From: Chloroflexota bacterium
GTDB taxonomy: Bacteria; Chloroflexota; Dehalococcoidia; UBA2979
Direction of reading: 5' to 3'
Length of the DNA: 64,000 nucleotides
NCBI GenBank assembly: GCA_947472995.1
Contig: CANJBO010000001.1
Location: forward strand, 1 to 64,000
Under the pieces are notes generated by a model that was not told where the DNA came from, searched no databases, and was given only the letters and a program-made list of their open reading frames with translations. Below, one piece after another: positions 1-11,530 of the stretch (its first letter is position 1; every line of letters begins with the position of its first letter). Made by a program: the position numbers and the translations under genes.

Positions 1-1133
1 GCGGTCGGCTCGCGGCCGAACTCCTGCACGAGGCGGCGCTGGATGCGGACGAGCTTGTTGATCGTCTCCACCATGTGCACCGGGATGCGGATCGTGCGCG
101 CCTGATCGGCGATGGCGCGCGTGATCGCCTGCCGGATCCACCACGTGGCGTACGTCGAGAACTTGAAGCCCTTGCGGTAGTCGAACTTCTCGACCGCGCG
201 GATCAGGCCGATGTTGCCTTCCTGGATCAGGTCGAGCAGCGACATGCCACGGCCGATGTACTTCTTCGCGACCGAGACGACGAGGCGCAGGTTCGCCTCC
301 GTCAGCTGCCGCTCGGAGCGGCGGCCGTCGTAGATCAGCTTCTCGAAGTAGTACTGGAGGCCGCCGCCGTGCTTCTCCTGCAGCTTCTCGGCGAGGTTGC
401 GCGTCGGCGGGAACACCTTGCCCTCGGTGCCGGCGATCTCGCCGGCCCAGCGCACGTGTTCCGGGCGCAGGATGTGCGTGATGATCGAGTGACGAATGAT
501 CGCGGCGTGCGCGCGTTCGTCGTCCCACTTCAGCTCGTCCGCGAGCGCGCGGTGCGTGCCCTCGTCGAGGTCGCCGTCGATCGTGCGGCGGAACATCGCG
601 TCCGCGAGGCGCTCCGACACCGACTGGCGCGGCAGGTCCAGGTGGCGGCTGATCGCCGCGTAGACCGGACGGTCCTGGTGGAACTGCCGCAGCAGCTCCA
701 CGAAGACCTCGCCCCAGGTCGGCTCCTCGCCGTTCTCCTCGCGGTAGTCCTCGAGGATCTGCTCGACGTGCAGCCACTCCTCGATCGCGCGGGAGAGGCG
801 CTTCTCGTCGTCGGCCGTGAGCAGCGAGACCTTGCCGATCTCGCGCAGGTACATGCGGACCGGGTCGTCGATGCCGGCGACCTCGTCCACGATGCGGCGA
901 GCGGCGTCAACGACCCCACCGGCCTCGCGGCCCGCGATCGGGTCGATGCGGACGGTGATGCCGTTCTCCGACAGCTGCGAGATCACCGAGGAGAGCTTCT
1001 CCGCGCTGACCTCGGCGTCGGGGATCGCCTCGAGCACGTCCTCCGCGCTCACCGAGCCGGAGCGGCGTCCCTTGTTCAGGAGCGCCTCCAGCCCGGCATC
1101 CGCGATGCTGGTGTCTTCAAAGGCCTGAGTCAT
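1..1133 (-). CDS. rpoD: RNA polymerase sigma-70 factor RpoD, 3' part beyond the left edge
   Basis: Primary sigma factor that directs core RNA polymerase to promoters. Reading leftward from ATG 1133 gives a region 1.1-like start, then region 1.2 ([18 protein letters not shown]), a non-conserved insert of roughly 150 residues, and region 2 ([20 protein letters not shown], then [20 protein letters not shown] and [15 protein letters not shown]). It continues into region 3 ([14 protein letters not shown]) and is cut by the window edge, so region 4 is not seen. Its ATG overlaps the dnaG stop (ATGA), implying translational coupling in a dnaG-rpoD operon as in many bacteria. The identification is very secure. 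Confidence 0.97.
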   Translation of the reverse strand, partial: MTQAFEDTSIADAGLEALLNKGRRSGSVSAEDVLEAIPDAEVSAEKLSSVISQLSENGITVRIDPIAGREAGGVVDAARRIVDEVAGIDDPVRMYLREIGKVSLLTADDEKRLSRAIEEWLHVEQILEDYREENGEEPTWGEVFVELLRQFHQDRPVYAAISRHLDLPRQSVSERLADAMFRRTIDGDLDEGTHRALADELKWDDERAHAAIIRHSIITHILRPEHVRWAGEIAGTEGKVFPPTRNLAEKLQEKHGGGLQYYFEKLIYDGRRSERQLTEANLRLVVSVAKKYIGRGMSLLDLIQEGNIGLIRAVEKFDYRKGFKFSTYATWWIRQAITRAIADQARTIRIPVHMVETINKLVRIQRRLVQEFGREPT

Positions 1134-3067
1134 GCGATCCCCCTTTCGTCCGAGTCATCGTCGTCCATCGATCGATGACCGGTCACGATCTTTCGAAGTG
1201 CTCTCTGCCGCTGCGTGACGTCCGCGAACTCGTTCGTCACGCTGTCGATCTCTTCGACGACATCGATGCCGTCTTCATCGATCACCACTCCTGCGGCAAC
1301 CGGCAACCCGAGTCGCGCAGCGCGTAGTGTCTGTGCCTGTTCGACCACCGTCGAACTGAGGCGCTTCCCGGCTCGCCCCGTGCGCAGGCGTCGAGCGATG
1401 TCTTCCACCATCGGCCCGATCGTCTTCGCCTCGTACTCCGGGAGCGGGCTCGCGATCAGGAGTGCATACCGCTCCTGGATCGACTCGTCGAACTCGCCGA
1501 TGTGCTCCTCGAACTCCACGCTCTCCGCCCACGCGGCGAACAGCGCCCGGTTCACGGCGTCCTCGAACGTATCGTGGTCGAGCGCGACGCCAGCACCACG
1601 TCCTTCGCGGCGCTGAACGAGCAGGCGGAGCAGCTGCACCTCGCCGTCGGGCGGGGTGACGGGCTGCTTCTTGGCCTGCGTCACCTCGCGGGTCGTGGCG
1701 ACGGGGCGGGGGCGGGCGCCGGGAGCGCCGGCAGGGCGCTCGGCGAGCAGCGTCGTGATCGTGCGCTCATCGACCTGCCCGAGGCGGGCGAGTCGCTGGA
1801 CATAATGCGATCGTACCACCGGGTCGGCCATCGCCCCGACGGTCGGCAGGAGCGCCTCCACGGCGCGGGAGCGCGAGCGCGGGTCGGCCGGGTCGGTCGC
1901 CTTCGTCACGGCGCCGAACAGGTGGTCGGCCACCGGCAGCGCCTCGCGGATCAGCGCGCGCAGCGCCTCGGGGTCGCGCCGCACGAGGGAGTCCGGGTCC
2001 TCGCCCTTCGGGAGGGTGGTGACGCGGATGTCCGCCTGCAGCACGTCCTGGTAGGTCACGAGCCCGCGCCAGTCGATCGTCGCGACCGTCGCGTGGTCCG
2101 CCACGCCCGCCGCGACCTCGACGCCGCGCAGCGCCGCCTCCGAGCCCGCCTCGTCGGCGTCGAGCGCGAGCACGACCTGCTGCGTGTAGCGCTTGAGCAG
2201 CGTCATCTGCCGGTCCGTGATCGACGTCCCGTTCGAGGCGACGACGTTCTCGATGCCGAACTGGTGCGCGGCGATCACGTCCATGTAGCCCTCGACGACC
2301 ACCGCCTGGTCGAGGCGGCGGCAGGCGTCGGCCGCGCGGTCGAGGCCGTAGAGGTTGCCGCTCTTGTCGAAGAGGGGAGTCTGGGGCGTGTTCAGGTACT
2401 TCGGCTCGTCCTCCGGCCGCATCGCGCGCGCGCCGAAGCCGATCAGCCGGCGGCGGGCGTCGCGCGTCGGGAAGATCAGTCGGTCGCGGAAGCGGTCGTA
2501 GATCCCGCGGTCGCCGGTCACCGCGAGGCCGGCCTCGAGGATGTCGGCGTCGGTGAAGCCACGCGCGCGCAGGTGGTCGACCAGCGTGCTCCAGCCCGCC
2601 GGGGCGTACCCCAGCTGCCACGTCGCGATCGTCGCGGCGTCCAGACCGCGGCCCTCGGCGTAGGTGCGCGCGTCACCGCCGTCCGGGCCGGCGAACGCCG
2701 ACTGGAAGAACACCGCCGCCGCCTCGTTGGCGGCGAGGAGACGGGCGTGCTGCTCGCGCTCCTCGACGTCACGCTGGCTCGGGGGGCGCAACTCGACGCC
2801 GGCGCGATCCGCGCACAGCTGGAGCGCCTCTTTGAAGTCGAGGCCCTCCTTGCGCTGGATGAAGGTGATCACGTCGCCGCCGGTGGAGCAGGCGCCGAAG
2901 CAGTGCCACGTCCCGCGCTCCGGGTCGACGTTGAAGGAGGGCGTCTTCTCCGAGTGGAACGGGCAGCGCGCCTTCCACGAACGCCCGGCCTTCTTCAGGT
3001 CAGGGGCGTACGCGCGTACGGTCTCGACGATGTCGAGACGGGCCTTCACGTCGTCAATCGTGCTCAT
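1130..3067 (-). CDS. dnaG: DNA primase DnaG
   Basis: Synthesises RNA primers at the replication fork. The 645-aa protein has an N-terminal CHC2 zinc finger ([13 protein letters not shown], then [16 protein letters not shown]), the catalytic core, and a Toprim domain with [14 protein letters not shown] and a DADEAG motif. The second zinc pair is spaced C-x3-C (CFGAC) rather than the usual C-x2-C (CFGC). The TGA stop overlaps the rpoD start, so the two are coupled. It starts at ATG 3067; no strong Shine-Dalgarno sequence is visible. Length is normal for the family. Confidence 0.97.
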   Translation of the reverse strand: MSTIDDVKARLDIVETVRAYAPDLKKAGRSWKARCPFHSEKTPSFNVDPERGTWHCFGACSTGGDVITFIQRKEGLDFKEALQLCADRAGVELRPPSQRDVEEREQHARLLAANEAAAVFFQSAFAGPDGGDARTYAEGRGLDAATIATWQLGYAPAGWSTLVDHLRARGFTDADILEAGLAVTGDRGIYDRFRDRLIFPTRDARRRLIGFGARAMRPEDEPKYLNTPQTPLFDKSGNLYGLDRAADACRRLDQAVVVEGYMDVIAAHQFGIENVVASNGTSITDRQMTLLKRYTQQVVLALDADEAGSEAALRGVEVAAGVADHATVATIDWRGLVTYQDVLQADIRVTTLPKGEDPDSLVRRDPEALRALIREALPVADHLFGAVTKATDPADPRSRSRAVEALLPTVGAMADPVVRSHYVQRLARLGQVDERTITTLLAERPAGAPGARPRPVATTREVTQAKKQPVTPPDGEVQLLRLLVQRREGRGAGVALDHDTFEDAVNRALFAAWAESVEFEEHIGEFDESIQERYALLIASPLPEYEAKTIGPMVEDIARRLRTGRAGKRLSSTVVEQAQTLRAARLGLPVAAGVVIDEDGIDVVEEIDSVTNEFADVTQRQRALRKIVTGHRSMDDDDSDERGIA

Positions 3068-3132
3068 CTACTGAATAAGACACCGCCGAGGCGCCCGGGT
3101 TACGGGGCCAGGCCGCCGATCCGGAGGATTTT

Positions 3133-3561
3133 CTACCGCCCGACGATCGGGAACACCGGGGGCGGCTCGGGCGCCGGGCGGGCGCGGATGCGCGCGGCGA
3201 GACGGACCTCCCGCTCGGCGACCCCCTCGACGAGGGCGCTCGCGGCGGGCGCCTCGGCGTCGGGCGATTCGAGGTAGCGGCGGCTCTGGTAGCTGGCGCC
3301 GGCCAGCGCGTGCACGACCTGCGGCGGCAGCGGACGGCCGGTCGAGACGGGCGGGGGTGCCTCGCCGCGGACCTCGGCGTTGGCGGCGCGCTCCGCGTGG
3401 GCGAGCGCCGCGAGCGCCCGCACCACCGTCTCCCCGTCGCCCCCGGCGTCGAGTCCGCCCGCGAAATCCTGCTCCGTCAGCCCCTCGAGGGCGGCAAGCA
3501 GCGCCGCGCGCGACTCGTCGAGCCGGGCAAGGAGGCGGTCGCGGAGCGCGGGGTCGAGCAT
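3133..3561 (-). CDS. DinB-like four-helix protein
   Basis: A 142-aa soluble protein beginning with helices of the type ESRAALLAALEGLTEQDF, typical of the DinB/YfiT-like superfamily, which are often metal-binding thiol transferases or of unknown function. A strong AGGAGG lies 8 nt before ATG 3561. It sits between dnaG and a surface protein gene, all on the minus strand, with spacers of 40-65 nt. The proline-rich C-terminus (APEPPPVFPIVG) is atypical. The superfamily call rests on helix pattern only; the metal-binding histidines are not obvious, so enzymatic activity is uncertain. Confidence 0.55.
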   Translation of the reverse strand: MLDPALRDRLLARLDESRAALLAALEGLTEQDFAGGLDAGGDGETVVRALAALAHAERAANAEVRGEAPPPVSTGRPLPPQVVHALAGASYQSRRYLESPDAEAPAASALVEGVAEREVRLAARIRARPAPEPPPVFPIVGR

Positions 3562-3601
3562 CGTCGGTCCTCCTCGGGACTCCGAGGCTAGCGGCGGGAG
3601 G

Positions 3602-4645
3602 CTAGCGGGGGAAGGAGTCGTCCGCGAGGACGGCGTCGTGGATCGCGTCGGTGGACAGGCGGATCGCGAGGCGGGCCGGGTCGGCCTGTCGCACCTCGGC
3701 GAACGGGATGTCGATCGTCTTGCCGGGGTCGAGGCGCACCTCGCGCACGTCGCGGCCGAGCAGCGTGGTGCTCGGGAGCGCCTCGCGGACCGTGATCGTG
3801 ATGCTCCCGCGGACGGGGATCAAACTGTCGTTGCGCACGGTCACGACGAGGTGACGATCCGTCCCATCCGCGACCGCCGACGCGATGCCGAGGTTGTTCG
3901 CGAGGTCCGGCTCCACGATCCCGCTCCACGCGTTGTTCTCGACGTTCGTCTCGCGGTTCGCGGGCTCGGTCTGCACCCGGAGCGTGATGCGCGCGCGGAG
4001 CTGCACGAACTCGCCCGGCACCACGGCCTCGACGCGCTGCTTCGCCCGGAGCACGCTCCCGGCGGCCGCCTCGAGGCGCACCGGGGCGCTGTCGTTCACC
4101 GCGACGAGGAGCGGCGTGGGCAGATCACCGGGGCCGTCGTTCACGATCGTCACCGTCAGCCGGTTGCCCTTGCTCGACGCGCTCTCGATGCGCAGGTCGG
4201 GCAGCGCGGCGAGCGTCGAGGTGCCCACGGTCGCGGCGGCGGCGAGCGTGCTGGCGTCGGTGACGACAGGCAGCCGGCCGGGGTCGCGCAGGCCCTCGAC
4301 GGCGTCGGCGGGCACCCAGCCGACCACGTCGGTCGCGTTTTCGAGCGTCACGACGACCCACGTGCTGTCCACGGACCGGCCGAGGAGACGCACGGCGGAG
4401 CCGGCGGGGAGCTGCGTCACGATCGCGGTGTCGGGCGCGGCGCCGGCGCGCACCTCGACCGCCCGGCGCAGCGTGCCGGCGGCCGTCGTGGGGGCGGTGC
4501 TGCCCACGGGGAGCGCGATCCGCGTGCCGCTGCGCTGCGCGATCAACGCCGCGCCGCCCGCCGCGAGTCCCGCGACGACGAGCACCGCGAACGCGATCGC
4601 GGCGAGTCGAGTGCCCCGGCCTCCCGGCAGCGGCGGATCGATCAT
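3602..4645 (-). CDS. membrane-anchored SH3b / CARDB-repeat surface protein
   Basis: A 347-aa protein with one N-terminal membrane segment (residues about 12-36, AAIAFAVLVVAGLAAGGAAL), so most of it is probably extracytoplasmic. Residues about 58-117 look like a bacterial SH3 domain (VEVRAGAAPDTAIVTQLPAG, then STWVVV and GWVPADAVEGL). This is followed by one or two CARDB-type immunoglobulin-like modules (DLRIESASSKGNRLTVTIVN and later HLVVTVRNDSLIPVRGSITI). Such modules generally bind cell wall or partner proteins. No enzymatic motif is seen. A -10-like TACCTT lies about 20 nt upstream of the start. Specific role unknown. Confidence 0.7.
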   Translation of the reverse strand: MIDPPLPGGRGTRLAAIAFAVLVVAGLAAGGAALIAQRSGTRIALPVGSTAPTTAAGTLRRAVEVRAGAAPDTAIVTQLPAGSAVRLLGRSVDSTWVVVTLENATDVVGWVPADAVEGLRDPGRLPVVTDASTLAAAATVGTSTLAALPDLRIESASSKGNRLTVTIVNDGPGDLPTPLLVAVNDSAPVRLEAAAGSVLRAKQRVEAVVPGEFVQLRARITLRVQTEPANRETNVENNAWSGIVEPDLANNLGIASAVADGTDRHLVVTVRNDSLIPVRGSITITVREALPSTTLLGRDVREVRLDPGKTIDIPFAEVRQADPARLAIRLSTDAIHDAVLADDSFPR

Positions 4646-4732
4646 CCTCGGCGCCGGGGCGTGGGCAAGGTACGTGCCATGTGCGCATTCTGCGCGCCGG
4701 GCGCGCTCTCGTCTCGCCTCGCGGGGTCGAGG

Positions 4733-5800
4733 CTAGACGCGCTGGTTGACGGCGATCCCCGTCGACGCGACGAGGCCGAGCGCCTGCGCGCGCTTCACGG
4801 CGTAGCCGTCGGTCATCCCCGACACGTAGTCCGCGGCACGCCGCCACGGCGGGTCGTCGGTGAGCGACCAGCCGGAGATGCGCGTCGGGTGGTCGCGGTA
4901 GTACTCGTACAGCGCCTCGACGACCTCCTGGCCCCGGCGCGCCTCGCGCAGCGTCGACTCGTCGAGGTAGACCCGCTGGAACATGAACTCGCGGAGCGTG
5001 TCGGTCGCGGCGAGCACGTCGTCGCCCAGCCGGATGGACGGCCGGTCGTCCTCGAACGTCCCGGCCGAGGCAAGCACGCAGTCCGTGACGAGCGTGGCGA
5101 TGCGCTCCGAGTGCGTCGCGCCCAGCACCTCGTGCACGGCGCGCGGCAGGATCGCCTCGGACAGCAGACCGGCGCGGATCGCGTCCTGGATGTCGTGGTT
5201 GAGATAGGCGATCGAGTCGGCCAGCTTCACGATCTGGCCCTCGAGGGTGCCGGCGAAGCCCCACGCCTCGGCGGCTACGGACTCCCGCGTCTTCGAGTGC
5301 TTGAGGATGCCGTCGCGCGTCTCTGCCGTGAGGTTCAGGCCGCGCCCCCCGTTCTCGAGGTGCTCGACGATGCGCAGCGACTGCTCGTTGTGGCGGAAGC
5401 CCTCCGGGATCAGGCGCGCCAGCGTCTCCTCGCCGGCGTGGCCGAAGGGCGTGTGGCCCAGGTCGTGGCCCCAGCCGATCGCCTCGGTCAGGTCCTCGTT
5501 CAGGTTGAGGGCGCGCGCGATCGTCCGGGCGACCTGCTGCACCTCGATGGTGTGGGTCATGCGCGTGACGACGTGGTCGGAGTCGGGGTGCACGAAGACC
5601 TGCGTCTTGTGCTTCAGCCGGCGGAATGCCCGCGTGTGGATGATCCGGTCGCGGTCCACCTGGTAGGCGAGCCGCAACGGATCGGGCTCCTCCGCCCGCG
5701 TCCGCCCGGCCGAGGTGGACTCCCGGGCGGCGTGCGGCGACAGGCCGGCCTCGCGGGCCTCGAGGGACGGACGGAACCGGGCGAGGCGTGCGTCAGGCAT
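4733..5800 (-). CDS. dgt: deoxyguanosinetriphosphate triphosphohydrolase-like protein
   Basis: HD-domain dNTP triphosphohydrolase that would cleave dNTPs to nucleoside and triphosphate. The start at ATG 5800 gives 355 aa beginning MPDARLARFRPSLEAREAG, close to the usual start of the short dGTPase-like family. Longer upstream starts would run through the ppdK promoter. Metal site motifs: TRMTHTIEVQQVARTIAR (H) and GWGHDLGHTPFGHAGEE (HD...H). The N-terminal DRIIHTRAFRRLKHKTQVF is diagnostic. Upstream bases CACACT then six bases then ATG resemble the leaderless start pattern seen at other genes here. It is divergent from ppdK. Confidence 0.92.
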   Translation of the reverse strand: MPDARLARFRPSLEAREAGLSPHAARESTSAGRTRAEEPDPLRLAYQVDRDRIIHTRAFRRLKHKTQVFVHPDSDHVVTRMTHTIEVQQVARTIARALNLNEDLTEAIGWGHDLGHTPFGHAGEETLARLIPEGFRHNEQSLRIVEHLENGGRGLNLTAETRDGILKHSKTRESVAAEAWGFAGTLEGQIVKLADSIAYLNHDIQDAIRAGLLSEAILPRAVHEVLGATHSERIATLVTDCVLASAGTFEDDRPSIRLGDDVLAATDTLREFMFQRVYLDESTLREARRGQEVVEALYEYYRDHPTRISGWSLTDDPPWRRAADYVSGMTDGYAVKRAQALGLVASTGIAVNQRV

Positions 5801-5928
5801 GGTCGCAGTGTGCCCTGTCCGGCACCCCTCGACCACCCCGCCGGCACGTCGCCCGGAGCCGCTGAATCCTCTATCGGGGATGTAATGGTCTCGTGAGGGG
5901 GACGCTGGGGCGCAAGCGAGATCGCTCG

Positions 5929-5934
5929 TATACT
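5929..5934 (+). promoter_or_regulatory. ppdK promoter -10 box (TATACT)
   Basis: A consensus TATACT lies 134 nt before the ppdK start in the dgt-ppdK divergent spacer. No good -35 is visible. The transcript would carry a leader with small inverted repeats (GCTCG/CGAGC at 6004-6015 and CGACGC/GCGTCG at 6015-6032). Confidence 0.5.
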
Positions 5935-6068
5935 TTCCCCGTTGGCGCACTCGCAGGCGGGGGGTCCCCTGCGTGGAGCGCACAGTTCCCCCACGGCCTG
6001 GCTGCTCGTCCGAGCGACGCCGAAATGCGTCGACGGCTGCGGCTTTGGTTCCGAATGGAAGGTTCGCC

Positions 6069-8807
6069 ATGACCACCACCTCCAAGCCCTCGGCCGCTCA
6101 GCAGTTCACCGAGGGCATGGTCCATTTCTTCGGTGACGGTGGCGGCCACGGATCGCGGGCGCTGCGCGACCTCCTCGGGGGCAAGGGCGCCGGCCTTGCC
6201 GAGATGAGCAGCCTCGGCATCCCGGTCCCGCCGGGGTTCACGATCACCACCGAGGTCTGCAACGCGTTCTACGCCCTCGGCCGCACCTTCCCCGCCGGCC
6301 TCGCCGAGGAGGTCGCCGCGAACCTGAAGCTCGTCGAGGATCGCGTCGGCACGAAGTTCGGCGACCCGTCCAACCCGCTCCTCGTCTCCGTCCGCTCCGG
6401 CGCGCGCGTATCGATGCCCGGCATGATGGACACGATCCTCAACCTCGGCCTGAACGACGCCACCGCGGAGGGGCTCGCGGCCCGCTCGGGCAACGCGCGC
6501 TTCGCCTACGACTCCTACCGGCGCTTCGTGCAGATGTACGGGGACGTCGTCCTCGGCGTCAGCAAGGAGTCGGAGACCGACCACGACCCGTTCGAGGTGC
6601 TGCTGTCCGCGAAGAAGCGCGACCGGGGCGTCGACGTCGACACCGACCTCGACGCTGCCGCGCTGAAGGAGCTCGTCGCCGAGTTCAAGGCGCTCGTGCT
6701 GGAGCGCACCGGCCAGCCGTTCCCGAACGACCCGAACGAGCAGCTGTGGGGCGCGATCGGCGCCGTGTTCAACTCGTGGGAGACGCCGCGCGCCGTGGTC
6801 TACCGCGCGATGCACAACTACCCGGACACCTGGGGCACCGCCGTCAACGTGCAGGCGATGGTCTTCGGCAACCTGGGTGACGACTGCGCGACCGGCGTGC
6901 TCTTCACGCGCGACCCCTCGGCCGGCGACCGCTACATCTTTGGCGAGTTCCTGGTGAACGCGCAGGGCGAGGACGTCGTCGCCGGCACGCGCACGCCGCA
7001 GCCGATCGCGAAGGCGGCCCGTCGCGCCGACGGCCCCCTGTCCCTTGAGGAGGCGATGCCCGAGGCCTACGTCGAGCTGGCGAAGGCCTGCGCGACCCTC
7101 GAGCGGCACTTCCGCGACATGCAGGACATCGAGTTCACGATCCAGCAGGGGCGCCTGTGGGTGCTCCAGACGCGCAACGGCCAGCGCGGCGGTCTCGCGA
7201 TGGTGAAGATCGCCGTCGACATGGTCGACGAGGGCCTGCTCACCTCGGACGAGGCGATCCTGCGCGTCGCTCCCGAGCAGCTCGACGAGTTGCTGCACCC
7301 CGTCTTCGACAAGAAGGCGCCGGAGTACGAATCGCGCGTGGTGCTGACGACGGGCCTGGGAGCCTCTCCCGGCGCCGCGGTTGGCAAGGTCGTCTTCACG
7401 CCCGGCGACGCCGTGCAGTGGGCCGCGCGGGGCGAGGACGTGATCCTCGTGCGCGACGAGACCAGCCCCGAGGACATCGAGGGCATGAAGGACGCCTCGG
7501 CGATCCTGACGGCGCGCGGCGGCATGACCTCGCACGCCGCGGTCGTGGCGCGCGGCATGGGCAAGTGCTGCGTCACGGGCTGCGACGCGTTGCAGATCGA
7601 CTACGCGCACCGCGAGTTCACGGTCCGCGTGGAGGGCCGGGGCGAGGTGGTCGTCCGCGAGGGCGACATCCTCAGCATCGACGGCACGACCGGCGAGGTG
7701 ATCGCCGGCCCGCTGCCCCTCGCGGAGGCCGTGTTCCCGCCGGAGTACGACCGCCTGATGGCGTGGGTCGACCAGGCTCGCACGCTGCGCGTCCGCGCGA
7801 ACGCCGACACGCCCGAGGACGCCGACCGCGCCCGCTCGTTCGGCGCGGAGGGCATCGGCCTCTGCCGCACGGAGCACATGTTCTTCGGCGCCGACCGCAT
7901 CCTCGCGGTGCGACAGATGATCCTGTCGCAGACGGAGACCGAGCGCCGGGCGGCGCTGGAGAAGATCCTCCCGTTCCAGCGCGAGGACTTCCACGGCATC
8001 CTGAAGTCGATGGCGGGCTTCCCCGTCACGATCCGGCTCCTCGACCCCCCGCTGCACGAGTTCCTGCCGCACACGTCGCAGGAGATCACGGAGCTGGCGC
8101 ACCACCTGGGCCTGCGCAGCGCCGACGTGGAGCGCCGCGTCGAGGGCCTGCGCGAGTTCAACCCGATGCTCGGCCACCGCGGCGTGCGCCTCGCGATCAC
8201 GTTCCCCGAGATATACGAGGTCCAGGTCCGCGCGATCATGGAGGCGGCCTGCGACCTGCGGACCGAGGGCGTCGACGTCGAGCCGGAGATCATGATCCCG
8301 CTGGTCGGAATGGAGGCGGAGCTCGAGGAGCTGCGCGCGCTGACGGTGCAGACCGCCTCGCAGGTGCTGACCGAGCGCGGCGTCACCATCCCGTACACGA
8401 TCGGCACGATGATCGAGCTGCCTCGCGCGTGCGTGATCGCGGACCGCATCGCGCTGCACGCCGACTTCTTCTCGTTCGGCACGAACGACCTGACGCAGAC
8501 CACGTTCGGCCTGTCGCGTGACGATGCCGGGCGCTTCCTGCCCTCGTACATCAAGCGTCACGTCCTGGAGCGCGACCCGTTCGTCGAGCTCGACCGCGAA
8601 GGCGTGGGCGGCCTGATCCGCCTGGCGATCGAGAAGGGTCGCGCGACGAAGCCCGACCTGAAGCTCGGCATCTGCGGCGAGCACGGGGGCAACCCACCGT
8701 CGGTCGCGTTCTGCCACGAGGCGGGGTTGAACTACGTCTCGTGCAGCCCGTACCGCGTGCCGATCGCGCGCCTCGCCGCCGCACAGGCCGCGCTCGCGCA
8801 GCGGTAG
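6069..8807 (+). CDS. ppdK: pyruvate, phosphate dikinase
   Basis: Interconverts pyruvate + ATP + Pi with phosphoenolpyruvate + AMP + PPi. The start at ATG 6069 has GGAAGG nearby and gives 912 aa, the normal family length. The N-terminal ATP-grasp domain begins LLGGKGAGLAEMSSLGIPVP. The swivelling phosphohistidine domain has GGMTSHAAVVARGMGKCC with the catalytic histidine at about residue 489. The C-terminal TIM barrel has EGIGLCRTEHMFF and FGTNDLTQTTFGLSRDD. A consensus -10 lies in the long upstream leader. All catalytic motifs look intact. Confidence 0.97.
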   Translation: MTTTSKPSAAQQFTEGMVHFFGDGGGHGSRALRDLLGGKGAGLAEMSSLGIPVPPGFTITTEVCNAFYALGRTFPAGLAEEVAANLKLVEDRVGTKFGDPSNPLLVSVRSGARVSMPGMMDTILNLGLNDATAEGLAARSGNARFAYDSYRRFVQMYGDVVLGVSKESETDHDPFEVLLSAKKRDRGVDVDTDLDAAALKELVAEFKALVLERTGQPFPNDPNEQLWGAIGAVFNSWETPRAVVYRAMHNYPDTWGTAVNVQAMVFGNLGDDCATGVLFTRDPSAGDRYIFGEFLVNAQGEDVVAGTRTPQPIAKAARRADGPLSLEEAMPEAYVELAKACATLERHFRDMQDIEFTIQQGRLWVLQTRNGQRGGLAMVKIAVDMVDEGLLTSDEAILRVAPEQLDELLHPVFDKKAPEYESRVVLTTGLGASPGAAVGKVVFTPGDAVQWAARGEDVILVRDETSPEDIEGMKDASAILTARGGMTSHAAVVARGMGKCCVTGCDALQIDYAHREFTVRVEGRGEVVVREGDILSIDGTTGEVIAGPLPLAEAVFPPEYDRLMAWVDQARTLRVRANADTPEDADRARSFGAEGIGLCRTEHMFFGADRILAVRQMILSQTETERRAALEKILPFQREDFHGILKSMAGFPVTIRLLDPPLHEFLPHTSQEITELAHHLGLRSADVERRVEGLREFNPMLGHRGVRLAITFPEIYEVQVRAIMEAACDLRTEGVDVEPEIMIPLVGMEAELEELRALTVQTASQVLTERGVTIPYTIGTMIELPRACVIADRIALHADFFSFGTNDLTQTTFGLSRDDAGRFLPSYIKRHVLERDPFVELDREGVGGLIRLAIEKGRATKPDLKLGICGEHGGNPPSVAFCHEAGLNYVSCSPYRVPIARLAAAQAALAQR

Positions 8808-9622
8808 CCGCGCAGCAGCAGGCGGAGGCACAGAGCATCGCAAGCGCACCGGCCCAGATCCGGCGGCCCGCTGGGGTCCGTGCGCTCGTGTTCGCACTGC
8901 TCGTGACGACGTTGCTCGGGAGCGGCGCGCGCCTCGCCTCGGCGCAGCAGGCGACTTCGATCGTCTCGATCATCGTCATCGAGCAGCGCGGGCGGCTGCT
9001 CCCGATCGAGCAGTTCGAGACGGTGGTCGACATGAGCTGCCTCGGGCCGGCCGGGGGTGGCACGCCGGTGCCGCATTTCCACACGAAGTCACGCGGCCCG
9101 GCGATCGCGATCGACCTGTCCGAGGTCCCCGACCCCGCGCCCGAGGCCTGTGGCTTCGGGCTGACGGAGACGAGCACGCCCGGCTCCGCGGGCATCCGCA
9201 CGGCACAGACGACGACCGAGGCGGTGGCCGCGTGGGAGGCCCGCACGGGCCTCGAACCGGTGGTCATCGGCATCGGCGCGGTCCTCGAGCCGGACACGGC
9301 GACCGATCCTTTCGCCTGGATCACGGCGCCGGAGCAACGCGTGGCGCTGGCGTTCGCGGCGGCGGTGATCGTGGCGATCACGGCGGGGGGCATCGCGGGC
9401 CTTCTGGTCTACCGGAGCGAGCAGCGCGCCTCGACGCCCGCGCCGACGAAGGCTGCGATGCGCGCGGCGACCGAGGCCATCGAACGCGCGGAGATCAGCG
9501 ATCGGCTGAGCGAGGCGCACCGCGGACTGCTCGCCGCGCGCGTGCTGCCGCCGCCCCCCGTGCCAGTACCCGACGAGGAGCCGGACATCGCACCGTTCCA
9601 CGACGAGGGCGACGACCGCTAG
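8741..9622 (+). CDS. secreted/membrane protein of unknown function
   Basis: An unrecognised protein with an arginine-rich n-region, a signal-like hydrophobic stretch (ALVFALLVTTLLGSG, then ASAQQ), an ectodomain of about 100 residues, one membrane segment (VALAFAAAVIVAITAGGIAG) and a charged tail of about 75 residues ending in acidic residues. It is probably exported with a cytosolic tail. The start is uncertain: ATG 8741 overlaps ppdK by 67 nt, while the only other in-frame start is GTG 8888, which would give 244 aa. Co-transcription with ppdK is likely. It is convergent with glmS with a 6-nt gap. Confidence 0.65.
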   Translation: MQPVPRADRAPRRRTGRARAAVAAQQQAEAQSIASAPAQIRRPAGVRALVFALLVTTLLGSGARLASAQQATSIVSIIVIEQRGRLLPIEQFETVVDMSCLGPAGGGTPVPHFHTKSRGPAIAIDLSEVPDPAPEACGFGLTETSTPGSAGIRTAQTTTEAVAAWEARTGLEPVVIGIGAVLEPDTATDPFAWITAPEQRVALAFAAAVIVAITAGGIAGLLVYRSEQRASTPAPTKAAMRAATEAIERAEISDRLSEAHRGLLAARVLPPPPVPVPDEEPDIAPFHDEGDDR

Positions 9623-9628
9623 CGCGGG

Positions 9629-11467
<1,839 letters not shown>

Positions 11468-11530
11468 GAGCCGCTCCTGATCGCCCGCCACGACCAGTGT
11501 ATCGCGCCGCTGCGCGAACGGGCGCGCGGG

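Noticed and set aside
5801-6085. 95 extra N-terminal residues for dgt
   Set aside because: They would cross the ppdK promoter and leader and do not resemble the family; ATG 5800 gives a normal start.
5871-8897. Open frame of 1008 codons antisense to ppdK
   Set aside because: Low-complexity Arg/Ala/Val/Leu/His sequence mirroring the GC-rich codons of ppdK; no motifs. The same reasoning removes the long antisense frames over topA (21436-24507), glmS/plsC (9495-12331), alaS (27991-30207) and aroKB (35098-37017).
11468-11530. Possible glmS ribozyme upstream of glmS
   Set aside because: The gap is only 63 nt and lacks the ribozyme core; AGGAG and the start codon fill part of it.
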